NCBI GenBank assembly: GCA_900551415.1
Contig: URWB01000061.1
Span: 1 to 13,604, forward strand
DNA: 13,604 nucleotides
Reading direction: 5' to 3'
From: an uncultured Eubacteriales bacterium
Lineage (GTDB): Bacteria; Bacillota; Clostridia; Peptostreptococcales; Anaerovoracaceae
Shown here piece after piece: positions 1-6,525 of the stretch. The notes under the pieces were generated by a model. The model worked only from the letters and a program-made list of their open reading frames with translations. It was not told where the DNA came from and ran no database searches. The stretch's first letter is position 1. Every line of letters starts with the position of its first letter. The translations under genes were made by a program, and so were the position numbers.

Positions 1-86
1 GTGTCCGGGATCATGCAGGTTTGTGGCGCGGGATTGCCTCGCAGTGTCCGGGGGTATGCAGGTTTGTGGCGCGGGATGTTCTCGGA
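1..86. repeat. Two-copy tandem repeat, period 43 bases
   Basis: Copy 1 spans 1-43 and copy 2 spans 44-86. Both begin GTGTCCGGG and share a 22-base identical core (13-34 and 56-77); by hand 36 of 43 positions match. The period is not a multiple of three, so this is not a protein repeat kept in frame. More copies may lie to the left of the window. Function unknown. Confidence 0.8.
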
Positions 87-373
87 ACGTGGGGTGGTTT
101 CGTGCTATGTACCGCGCGGCGACGGTGAAGCTTTCGTGGAAAAAGGCAAAGGGCTACAAGGTCGATGCCTACGAGGTATATCGCGCGAACGCGAAAAACG
201 GCAAATATGTGAAGCTTTACACCACAAAGAACGCGAAAAAGCGCAGCTTCACAAACGGCAGGAACCTTCAAGCGGGCAAGACCTACTATTACAAGGTTCG
301 CGGCGTCCGGACCGTTGACGGCAAGAAGTATTACACAAAATGGTCCAACATATCCGCGAAAAAAACGCGATAA
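2..373 (+). CDS. C-terminal end of a fibronectin type III domain surface protein (5' end missing or decayed)
   Basis: The frame is open from the left edge to a TAA at 371-373. From about base 115 the product reads as an FN3 beta-sandwich of the kind found in large secreted proteins of Clostridia: a TVKLSW strand, then YEVYRA, GKYVKL, KTYYYKVRG and a closing KWSN segment, rich in Lys and Tyr. These domains usually sit in tandem in extracellular adhesins or enzymes and act as spacers or binding modules. The first strand of the domain is missing, and the in-frame sequence upstream is the 43-base repeat, whose translation (Cys/Gly-rich) does not look like FN3. So this is either the tail of a gene entering from the left or a remnant broken by the repeat. 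No ribosome binding site decides a start; an ATG at 107 is possible but would give a fragment. The domain call is good, the gene boundary is not. Confidence 0.6.
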   Translation, partial: CPGSCRFVARDCLAVSGGMQVCGAGCSRNVGWFRAMYRAATVKLSWKKAKGYKVDAYEVYRANAKNGKYVKLYTTKNAKKRSFTNGRNLQAGKTYYYKVRGVRTVDGKKYYTKWSNISAKKTR

Positions 374-408
374 TCGAAGACGAACGCGCAAGCAAGCGCG
401 AAACAGCA

Positions 409-449
409 GCCAAAAGCGGTTTCCCTTCACAGGGGGAGCCGCTTTTGGC
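409..449 (+). terminator. Hairpin terminator after the FN3 gene
   Basis: Bases 409-425 pair with 433-449 (17 pairs, two of them G-U) around the 7-base loop 426-432. The stem has a GC-rich middle and A/T arms ending in CTTTTGG, followed by CCGTCTTTTGG. It lies 35 bases after the FN3 stop and before the cdaA promoter. The U-run is short and partly inside the stem, so efficiency is uncertain. Confidence 0.65.
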
Positions 450-468
450 CGTCTTTTGGGCGCAAAAA

Positions 469-490
469 CAAGCGGAAAACAAGCGGAAAA
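469..490. repeat. 11-base tandem duplication
   Basis: ACAAGCGGAAA occurs twice head to tail, at 469-479 and 480-490, just upstream of the cdaA promoter. It is probably a simple slippage duplication; no function can be assigned. Confidence 0.7.
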
Positions 491-500
491 TCCCATAACC

Positions 501-532
501 TACTTGAAAACAACACAATTTTCAAGTAAAAT
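501..532 (+). promoter_or_regulatory. cdaA promoter embedded in a perfect palindrome
   Basis: A -35 TTGAAA (504-509) and a -10 TAAAAT (527-532) are separated by exactly 17 bases, a good vegetative promoter for the cda-glm operon. The same bases form a perfect 10-base inverted repeat: TACTTGAAAA at 501-510 and TTTTCAAGTA at 519-528, with an 8-base centre. The left arm contains the -35 and the right arm runs into the -10. This layout fits an operator for a dimeric regulator that would compete with RNA polymerase. No T-run follows the right arm, so it is not a terminator on +. Confidence 0.6.
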
Positions 533-562
533 AAAATGGATAAAACCAAAGGGGAATCATGT

Positions 563-1399
563 ATGGAAGTTTTTGTTGACAGAATTTCCGCGAGCGTCGG
601 TATCACCGATGTGCTGGATATTCTGATCGTCGCGTTTTTAATCTACAAAGTGCTGGGCTTCATCCGCGAAACCAGAGCCGAACAGCTGGCCAAGGGCCTG
701 CTGGTTTTGGTCGTGATTACGATGCTGTCGGAGGTGCTGCACCTGTATACGCTGCACTGGCTGCTGTCGGGACTGATGACAGTCGGACTGGTGGCCATCG
801 TCGTCATTTTCCAGCCGGAGCTGCGCAGGGGGCTCGAATATTTGGGGCGCAGCAGGATTTCTAACGTATTCGGAGAAGTAAACAAGGAAGAAGCGAAACA
901 CATCGTAGGGGAATTCGTGGAAGCTATCGAGGCCATGTCCTCGACGAGAACCGGCGCGCTGATCGTCATCGAACGCCAAACCGCGCTCAACGATATCATA
1001 GAAACCGGAACGATTATCAATACCGACATTTCGGCGCAGATGATCGGCACGATTTTTTATGAGGGCACACCGCTGCATGACGGCGCCGTCATCGTGCGGG
1101 GCGACCGGCTCTACGCGGCCGGCTGCGTGCTGCCGCTGACACAGAATAAAGATTTGAACAAGGAACTGGGAACACGCCACCGCGCCGGCATCGGCATCAC
1201 CGAGAACTCCGACGCGCTGGTCATCATCGTTTCGGAGGAAACGGGCGTCATCTCCATCGCGCAGAACGGCAAGCTGACGCGGTTCCTTGACGGCAAAAAG
1301 ATAGAAAAAACTCTGCTCAACCTTTATTTAGAAGAAGAAGTCAAGGTTCCGTTTACGGAAAGGCTGCGGCGGCTTCTGAAAGGGGGGCAGAGATGTTAA
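563..1399 (+). CDS. cdaA: Diadenylate cyclase CdaA (membrane c-di-AMP synthase)
   Basis: CdaA makes cyclic di-AMP from two ATP at the membrane; the signal controls potassium and osmolyte balance and wall homeostasis. The 278-residue product has the usual CdaA length. Hydrophobic segments fill about residues 15-85 (three membrane helices in the family), followed by FQPELRRGLE and the DAC catalytic domain. The two diagnostic motifs are intact: DGA at residues 173-175 and RHR at 205-207. The start is ATG 563, because GGGGAA (551-556) lies 6 bases upstream and the protein then begins MEVFVDRI; the in-frame ATG at 536 has no such site. It is the first gene of an operon with cdaR, glmM and glmS, a neighbourhood conserved across Firmicutes, where CdaR and GlmM bind CdaA and modulate it. 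The stop overlaps the cdaR start. Confidence 0.96.
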   Translation: MEVFVDRISASVGITDVLDILIVAFLIYKVLGFIRETRAEQLAKGLLVLVVITMLSEVLHLYTLHWLLSGLMTVGLVAIVVIFQPELRRGLEYLGRSRISNVFGEVNKEEAKHIVGEFVEAIEAMSSTRTGALIVIERQTALNDIIETGTIINTDISAQMIGTIFYEGTPLHDGAVIVRGDRLYAAGCVLPLTQNKDLNKELGTRHRAGIGITENSDALVIIVSEETGVISIAQNGKLTRFLDGKKIEKTLLNLYLEEEVKVPFTERLRRLLKGGQRC

Positions 1400-2595
1400 A
1401 GAACAACAAGGTCAATATGGCCATCGCGCTGGTCATGGCAATCGTGCTTTGGGCTTATGTGCTGGTTTCAGACAATCAAGCCTCCACCAACACCCTGCGT
1501 AATATCCCGATTACCTTCGCCAACGAGGAAACTCTGACGGAGAACGATCTGGTCGTTTTGCAGGCCGAGCGCGATACCGTCAACATCACGTTTTCGGGGC
1601 AGCGCACCACGCTCACCAAGGTCAAAGCGGGAAACTTTAAGGTCATCGCAGACCTCGAGGGCCTCAAGAAGGGCGAAAACGTCGTGCGGCTGCGCGTCGT
1701 CGGACCGGACAACGTGACGGTCGAGAGCATGAGCGTGCAGAAGATCAGCATCACCATCGACGACCTGATTACGGTCAAAAAACCGGTACAGACGCAGATC
1801 ATCAATCAGACCAGCGATGACAGCGAGCCTTATATCGTCCAGCTCAGCCAGGAAAACGTAGCGGTCGAGGGCGCGGCGACGCTGGTGAACAAGGTCACCG
1901 GACTGCTTGCGCGTGTGGACGCGCAAAAAGTCGAAAACGAAATGAAGGCGCTGACCATCGCGCTGATTCCGGTCGATAAGAGCGGCAAAGAGGTCGAAGG
2001 CGTCCATTTGCAAACCGATAAGGTTTCTGTTACCACCGTCATGCTCAACAAAAAAACCGTACCGCTTTCGGTCCCGATCATCGGACAGGAGCATGACAAT
2101 CTGGAGATTAGCTATCAAGTGCCAAAGACCATCACCGTCAAGGGAACGGACGCGGCACTGGCAGCCATCAGCGAAGTGACCTGCGAAACAGTGGATTTGA
2201 GCAAGGTCTATGACGACACGCAGATCGCGCTCAAACCGATTCTGACGGACGGCGTGACCGTCGCGACAGATTCCGGCAACCTGAACTGCGATGTGACTGT
2301 CAAGGGCGCGGAGACTCTGACCTTAGAGTTCACCGAAAGCGATATCGTCATCGAAGATGTTACCGAAGGGCTGGTGCCGGTTGTGGCAGACTGCGTGATC
2401 CACGTATCCGCCTCCGGCAGAACGAGCGTAATCGAAACGCTGAACAGAGAGGACTTTACCCTGACGGCAAGCGTCAAGGATCTGGACGCGGGCACCCACC
2501 GCGTGCGCCTTGTCTGTAAGACTGCCAAAGACCTCGCGGATTTGGAATACAGCCCGCAGGAGATTGAAATCACCATCAGCGAAGAAGCAGGGTGA
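1393..2595 (+). CDS. cdaR: CdaA regulatory protein CdaR (YbbR-domain protein)
   Basis: CdaR is a membrane-anchored extracytoplasmic protein that binds CdaA and tunes its activity. The 400-residue product starts with a short basic N-terminus and one hydrophobic segment (about residues 8-26, containing ALVMAIVLWAYVLV), which acts as an uncleaved anchor. The rest is a chain of about four YbbR-type beta-rich repeats of roughly 80 residues, visible as recurring NITFSG, VAVEGAATLV, ITVKGTDAALAAI and IHVSASG turns, each followed by a strand ending in D-L. Start ATG 1393 lies inside the end of cdaA (7-base overlap) behind the strong purine run AGGGGGGCAGAG, so the two genes are translationally coupled. 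No catalytic residues are expected. The sequence looks complete. Confidence 0.94.
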   Translation: MLKNNKVNMAIALVMAIVLWAYVLVSDNQASTNTLRNIPITFANEETLTENDLVVLQAERDTVNITFSGQRTTLTKVKAGNFKVIADLEGLKKGENVVRLRVVGPDNVTVESMSVQKISITIDDLITVKKPVQTQIINQTSDDSEPYIVQLSQENVAVEGAATLVNKVTGLLARVDAQKVENEMKALTIALIPVDKSGKEVEGVHLQTDKVSVTTVMLNKKTVPLSVPIIGQEHDNLEISYQVPKTITVKGTDAALAAISEVTCETVDLSKVYDDTQIALKPILTDGVTVATDSGNLNCDVTVKGAETLTLEFTESDIVIEDVTEGLVPVVADCVIHVSASGRTSVIETLNREDFTLTASVKDLDAGTHRVRLVCKTAKDLADLEYSPQEIEITISEEAG

Positions 2596-2598
2596 TAC

Positions 2599-2625
2599 GG
2601 AAAATATCATAAAACGATATTTTCC
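2599..2625 (+). other. Perfect hairpin directly after cdaR
   Basis: GGAAAATATC (2599-2608) pairs perfectly with GATATTTTCC (2616-2625) around a 7-base loop. It starts 4 bases after the cdaR stop. No U-run follows, so it looks like an mRNA processing or 3'-stability element rather than a terminator. Confidence 0.55.
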
Positions 2626-2647
2626 ACGTAAGCATAGAGAACACAGA

Positions 2648-2669
2648 GAGCCGCTTTGCGAAGCGGCTT
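2648..2669 (+). other. GC-rich hairpin upstream of the glmM ribosome binding site
   Basis: AGCCGCTT (2649-2656) pairs with AAGCGGCT (2661-2668) around the tetraloop TGCG, with a closing G-U at 2648/2669. TGCTTGTG follows, which is at best a weak U-run. It ends 12 bases before the glmM Shine-Dalgarno GGAGGAG. Possible attenuator or partial terminator that lowers or uncouples glmM relative to cdaAR. Confidence 0.55.
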
Positions 2670-2690
2670 GCTTGTGAATTGGAGGAGAAA

Positions 2691-4043
2691 ATGGGAAGAC
2701 TTTTCGGAACCGACGGCGTGCGGGGCATCGCCAACCGCGAGCTGACACCGGAGCTTGCCTTTAAGCTGGGCAAAGCAGGCACCTTCGTGCTCAAAAAAGA
2801 AAGCAAACGGCCGATTATCATCATCGGCAAGGATACGCGCGTATCGGGCGATATGCTCGAAAACGCGCTGACGGCAGGCATTCTCGCGGTCGGCGGCAAT
2901 GTCATCAAGGTCGGCGTTCTGCCAACGCCCGCGATCGCTTTTTTGACGAAGCGTTACGGCGCGGACGCGGGGATTGTGATCAGCGCGTCCCATAACAGCT
3001 TTGAATACAACGGCATTAAATTTTTTAACGGGGACGGCTACAAGCTCGACGACCTTTTGGAGGAGAAGATCGAAGACCTCATCCTCAGCAGCGTCGATGT
3101 CAACAGCCATATTACCGGAGATTTGATCGGCAAATGCCTGGAGGCAGAGGAAAATGCCCGCGCGCTTTATGAACAGCATCTGCTCGAAACGGTGGACTAC
3201 AGGCTCGACGGCAAGAAGATCGTCCTCGACTGCGCCAACGGCGCCGCCTATCTGGCCGCGCCGCGCGTCTACCGCGAACTGGGCGCGGAGGTCATCGTGC
3301 TCAGCGACGAGCCGAACGGCGTCAACATCAACGAGAACTGCGGCTCGACGCATCCGGAGCGTATGGCGGCGAAGGTGCGGGAAACAGGCGCGGATCTTGG
3401 TCTGGCCTTTGACGGCGACGCGGACCGCCTCATCGTCTGCGACAATCTGGGCAGAATCGTGGACGGTGACAAGACCATCGCCATCTGCGCGCGGATGCTC
3501 AAGCGCGAAGGGCGGCTCGCCGAGAACAAAGTGACCGCGACCGTCATGAGCAATATCGGGTTCCATAAGGCGATGGAGGCCGCGGGCATCGATGTCGATG
3601 TAACCGGCGTGGGCGACCGCTATGTTTTGGAGCGTATGCTGGAAACCGGCTGCGTACTCGGCGGCGAACAGTCCGGACACATCATATTTAGAGAATTCGC
3701 GACGACCGGAGACGGCACGCTTTCGTCCCTGCAGTTCGTCAAGGCTGTGCTGGAGGACGGCCGCGCGGTTTCGGAGATCGCCGATGAGATTCGCATCTAT
3801 CCGCAGGTACTGGTCAACGCGAAAATAAACAATGACTATAAAAAAACTTACAGCAAGGATGCGGAGGTCGCGGCTGCGATCCAAGCACTCGAAAGCAAGA
3901 TGCAGGGAAACGGCCGCGTGCTGATTCGCCCGTCCGGTACGGAGCCGCTGGTGCGGGTCATGCTGGAGGGCAGCGACCTCGCGGTAATCCGGCCGCTGGC
4001 AGAGGAGCTGGCCGCGCTGATCGAGCGCAGGCTGGGAGAATAA
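2691..4043 (+). CDS. glmM: Phosphoglucosamine mutase GlmM
   Basis: GlmM interconverts glucosamine-6-phosphate and glucosamine-1-phosphate, the step between GlmS and GlmU on the way to UDP-GlcNAc for peptidoglycan; in Firmicutes it also binds and inhibits CdaA. The 450-residue length is typical. All four alpha-phosphohexomutase landmarks are present: the phosphoserine loop SASHN with catalytic Ser100; the metal loop DGDADR at 241-246; the sugar-binding loop GEQSGH around 325-330; and the C-terminal phosphate-binding loop RPSGTE at 413-418. Start ATG 2691 gives the family-standard MGRLFGTDGVRG and sits 3 bases after GGAGGAG (2681-2687), a strong though close site; an upstream TTG start would add four residues without support. 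The gene appears intact and GC-rich like its left neighbours. Confidence 0.97.
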   Translation: MGRLFGTDGVRGIANRELTPELAFKLGKAGTFVLKKESKRPIIIIGKDTRVSGDMLENALTAGILAVGGNVIKVGVLPTPAIAFLTKRYGADAGIVISASHNSFEYNGIKFFNGDGYKLDDLLEEKIEDLILSSVDVNSHITGDLIGKCLEAEENARALYEQHLLETVDYRLDGKKIVLDCANGAAYLAAPRVYRELGAEVIVLSDEPNGVNINENCGSTHPERMAAKVRETGADLGLAFDGDADRLIVCDNLGRIVDGDKTIAICARMLKREGRLAENKVTATVMSNIGFHKAMEAAGIDVDVTGVGDRYVLERMLETGCVLGGEQSGHIIFREFATTGDGTLSSLQFVKAVLEDGRAVSEIADEIRIYPQVLVNAKINNDYKKTYSKDAEVAAAIQALESKMQGNGRVLIRPSGTEPLVRVMLEGSDLAVIRPLAEELAALIERRLGE

Positions 4044-4050
4044 ACGCGCA

Positions 4051-4128
4051 GGCCGCGCGGGGAAAAGAGGGAGAACCTCTCATGCCGCGCCCGCAGCGCG
4101 AAACGCGGCCGCGGACACCGCGGCGCGG
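4051..4128 (+). promoter_or_regulatory. Structured glmM-glmS spacer with mutually exclusive stems
   Basis: GCGCGG (4055-4060) can pair with CCGCGC (4085-4090), enclosing AGAGG/CCTCT (4066-4070/4076-4080). The same CCGCGC plus the next base (4085-4091) can instead pair with GGCGCGG (4122-4128), which ends 5 bases before the glmS Shine-Dalgarno. A third stem, GCCGCGG/CCGCGGC (4108-4114/4118-4124), competes with the second. This looks like a switchable leader, but GC-rich DNA yields such stems easily. The conserved core of the glmS ribozyme is not recognisable in these 105 bases. Confidence 0.35.
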
Positions 4129-4148
4129 GAACAAAAGGAGTATATATT

Positions 4149-5414
4149 ATGTGTGGAATTGTAGGATATGTGGGTAAACGCAACGCGAAGGACGTGATTC
4201 TGGATGGTCTGAAGAGGCTGGAATACAGAGGCTATGACTCCGCGGGCATCGCGTTGGTGCGCAACGGCAGCGTCGAAATCCGCAAAAAAGTAGGAGAAAT
4301 CAGGAATCTGGAGGAGCTTTTGGACAACGAGAGCCGCAGAGGCATCAGCTTCGAAAGCTATACCGGCATCGGACATACTCGTTGGGCAACGCATGGCGCG
4401 CCCTCCGATATCAACGCGCATCCTCACGCGGACCAAAGCGGCACCGTGGCGATCGTGCATAACGGCATTATCGAAAACTTTGTGGAACTTAAGGAACGGC
4501 TGACACGCCAGTACCACGTGCACTTCCGCTCCGAGACCGACAGCGAGGTGATCGCCCAGCTGATCGGCATTTACATGCGTGACGCAGAGAGTCTGGAGGA
4601 CGCGGTTTACGCCGCGACACAAGACATGACAGGCGCTTACGCGTTCGCGGTCATTTCCAGTAAGGACCCGAACAAAATCGTGGCGGTCCGCAAGGACGCG
4701 CCGCTGATCGCGGGGATCGGCAAAGGCGAAAACTTCATCGCCTCGGACATTCCGGCCCTGCTCAAATACTGCAAGGAAATCTATCTGATCGAGAACGGCG
4801 AGATGGTCGTTGTTACCGCGGACCGCATCGATATTTTTGACGAAAACAGAAACCCTGTGCGGCGAGAGGTTTTCCACGTAACCTGGGATGTGGACGCCGC
4901 CGAAAAAGAAGGCTATCCGCATTTTATGCTCAAGGAGATTTACGAGCAGCCGAAGGCCATCGAGGAAACCATCGCGCGCAGACTGGATGAAGCGGGGAAT
5001 ATCCGCTTAGACGGCATTTCTCTGACAAAGGAAGATCTGGCAAACATCAGCCGCATCTATATCGTAGCCTGCGGCACCGCCTATCACGCGGGACTTGTCG
5101 GCAAATTCATCATCGAAAAACTCGCCAAAATTCCGGTTGAGGTCGATGTCGCCTCCGAGTTCCGTTACCGCGACCCGCTGGTGGACGAGAGAACCCTGTT
5201 CATTGCCATCAGCCAGTCAGGAGAAACCCTGGATACGCTGGCAGCCCTGCGCGCGGCCAAGGCAAAGGGCGCGAGAGTGCTCAGCGTGGTCAATGTCGTC
5301 GGCAGCTCCGTCGCCAGAGAATCCGATGATGTGTTCTACACCTGGGCAGTATTTTATCAGGTTGCAACAAAAGCATTGGTTGCAGGTGAAGAAGGAATCA
5401 GAGTGATCAAGTAA
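4149..5414 (+). pseudogene. glmS: Glutamine-fructose-6-phosphate aminotransferase GlmS, truncated at the second SIS domain
   Basis: GlmS makes glucosamine-6-phosphate from fructose-6-phosphate and glutamine, the entry step to UDP-GlcNAc. Start ATG 4149 follows AAAGGAG (4134-4140) and exposes the N-terminal nucleophile Cys2 (MCGIVGYVG). The class II glutaminase domain covers about residues 2-220, with RGYDSAG near the N-terminus and HTRWATHG further in. The first SIS domain begins near 280, with ACGTAYHAG (C308) and SQSGET (355-360). Homology holds to TWA at 398-400. The family continues with a GPEI...VATTKAY segment and a second SIS domain, about 610 residues in all; here 21 unrelated residues follow and a stop comes at 5412-5414. 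Without the second SIS domain the isomerase site is incomplete, so the product should not work as GlmS. GC content falls at the same point. I infer a chimeric join rather than a natural short protein. Confidence 0.9.
5346..5414 (+). other. Composition junction; tail of an unidentified upstream gene fused to glmS
   Basis: The glmS frame leaves its family after codon 5346-5348. The next residues, VFYQVATKALVAGEEGIRVIK, use AT-rich codons and end at TAA 5412-5414, 18 bases before the next start. They look like the natural C-terminus of a gene that belonged upstream of the oxidoreductase. I do not recognise the family from so short a piece. A weak local resemblance to the VATTKA segment of GlmS (one residue short and shifted) may have helped a false join or may be chance. 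Confidence 0.7.
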
Positions 5415-5432
5415 GAAAGAAGGAAAGATAAG

Positions 5433-6398
5433 ATGAGTACATGGGGCATTTTAGGTTGTGGAACAATTGCGAATGAGATGGCAGCAACATTTCAGAAGAT
5501 GGGACATGAAATTTACGGAGTAGCCAATCGTACACCAGAGAAAGCAGAAAAGTTTGCAGACAAATATGGAGTAAAACATGTTTTTAAAACATACGAAGAG
5601 ATGCTGGCAGATGAAAATATCGATATCATTTATGTTGCAACACCACATAGTATGCATTATGAAAATATGAAGCAGGCAGTCAATGCAGGAAAGCATATCT
5701 TATGTGAAAAAGCGATCACAGTGAATGCAGCACAGTTAGAAGAAGTGTTGGAACTTGCCAAAGAAAAAGGTGTGGTAGTCAGAGAAGCAATGACAATTTC
5801 ACATATGCCTTTATATAAGAAATTAAAAGAACGAATCAAAGAAGGTGCGATCGGTAATACAAAGATGGTACAGGTGAACTTTGGAAGTAACAAAGGTTAT
5901 GATTCTACACAGAGATTTTTTGCATTAGAAGCAGCTGGCGGAGCTTTATTGGATATTGGAGTATATGCAACAGCATTTGCGAGAACATTTTTAAGTGAGA
6001 TGCCAAATACGATTCTTACGACTGTAGAATATTTAGAGACAGGTGCAGATGAACAATCTGGGATCATTATGAAGAATACAAAAGGGGAGATGGTTGTTAT
6101 GTGTCTGACACTTCGTGCAAAACAGCCAAAACGAGGAGTTGTGACAGGTGATAAGGGATATATTGAAGTATATGAATATCCAAGAGCATGCAAAGCAACG
6201 ATCACTAATACGGCAACTGGAGAAGTTGAGACAGTTGAAGCAGGAAAGACAGAAGATGCTTTAAAATATGAGGTAGAAGCAATGGAAGCAGCGATCGAAG
6301 GAAACTTGGAGGATGATTGCCAGATCATTACAAAAGATACGATGCGAATTTTAACAAGTATTAAGACACAGTGGGGAATGAAATACCCATTTGAATAA
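5433..6398 (+). CDS. Gfo/Idh/MocA family NAD(P)-dependent oxidoreductase
   Basis: A 321-residue cytosolic dehydrogenase of the glucose-fructose oxidoreductase/inositol dehydrogenase family, which oxidises or reduces sugars, polyols or dihydrodiols with NAD(P). The N-terminal Rossmann fold (about 1-115) opens with the dinucleotide loop GCGTIA at residues 8-13 and contains the family's E-K pair in CEKAI (91-95), where most members have EKP. The C-terminal alpha/beta domain (about 125-320) carries GGALLDIGVY; D174 and Y178 occupy the region of the catalytic triad. Length is normal. ATG 5433 is preceded by AAGGAAAG (5420-5427). It probably belonged to an operon with the gene whose last codons lie at 5349-5414, and it is followed by a terminator. 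The substrate cannot be told; overall similarity is to the short trans-dihydrodiol dehydrogenase-like branch. No promoter was seen between it and the upstream stop. Confidence 0.9.
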   Translation: MSTWGILGCGTIANEMAATFQKMGHEIYGVANRTPEKAEKFADKYGVKHVFKTYEEMLADENIDIIYVATPHSMHYENMKQAVNAGKHILCEKAITVNAAQLEEVLELAKEKGVVVREAMTISHMPLYKKLKERIKEGAIGNTKMVQVNFGSNKGYDSTQRFFALEAAGGALLDIGVYATAFARTFLSEMPNTILTTVEYLETGADEQSGIIMKNTKGEMVVMCLTLRAKQPKRGVVTGDKGYIEVYEYPRACKATITNTATGEVETVEAGKTEDALKYEVEAMEAAIEGNLEDDCQIITKDTMRILTSIKTQWGMKYPFE

Positions 6399-6428
6399 GG
6401 ATCTGAGATGATCATATAAGAATTTATC

Positions 6429-6463
6429 AAAAAGAAATGTGCCAAACACACATTTCTTTTTTT
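6429..6463 (+). terminator. Rho-independent terminator after the oxidoreductase gene
   Basis: AAAGAAATGTG (6431-6441) pairs perfectly with CACATTTCTTT (6449-6459), and the stem extends by A-T pairs at 6429-6430/6460-6461. The loop is 7 bases and the stem runs into a T-tract to 6463. It lies 30 bases after the stop codon. Confidence 0.85.
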
Positions 6464-6465
6464 AC

Positions 6466-6494
6466 TGGACGAAGCTTTTGCTATCAGTTATACT
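6466..6494 (+). promoter_or_regulatory. Candidate promoter for the CorA-like gene
   Basis: TGGACG (6466-6471, four matches to the -35 consensus) and TATACT (6489-6494, -10) are 17 bases apart. They lie between the preceding terminator and the start at 6526, as expected for an independent unit. Confidence 0.5.
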
Positions 6495-6525
6495 TAATAA
6501 GAATGAAGCAGGAAGGAGCGGTAAG

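Noticed and set aside
1..86. CRISPR array
   Set aside because: Only two copies are present, they abut without unique spacers, and no cas genes are near.
374..562. c-di-AMP (ydaO-type) riboswitch upstream of cdaA
   Set aside because: The only structures are the FN3 terminator and the promoter palindrome; the predicted transcript leader is about 25 bases, too short.
315..626. 103-codon + frame between the FN3 gene and cdaA
   Set aside because: It spans the terminator, promoter and start of cdaA and is low in any protein-like signal.
1468..2118. 216-codon minus-strand frame opposite cdaR
   Set aside because: The + strand frame is clearly CdaR with an anchor and YbbR repeats; the antisense frame shows no family features.
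2607..3884. 425-codon open frame on the minus strand
   Set aside because: It lies wholly over glmM, has no recognisable domain or ribosome binding site, and such long antisense frames are common in GC-rich genes.
4044..4148. glmS ribozyme
   Set aside because: The spacer is only 105 bases, shorter than the ribozyme, and the conserved cleavage-site and core sequences cannot be found.
4080..4922. 280-codon open frame on the minus strand
   Set aside because: It is antisense to the glutaminase domain of glmS and to its spacer; composition and lack of motifs mark it as a by-product of high GC.
6439..6525. 29-residue N-terminal extension of the CorA-like protein
   Set aside because: It would begin inside the preceding terminator; a strong ribosome binding site precedes the internal ATG.
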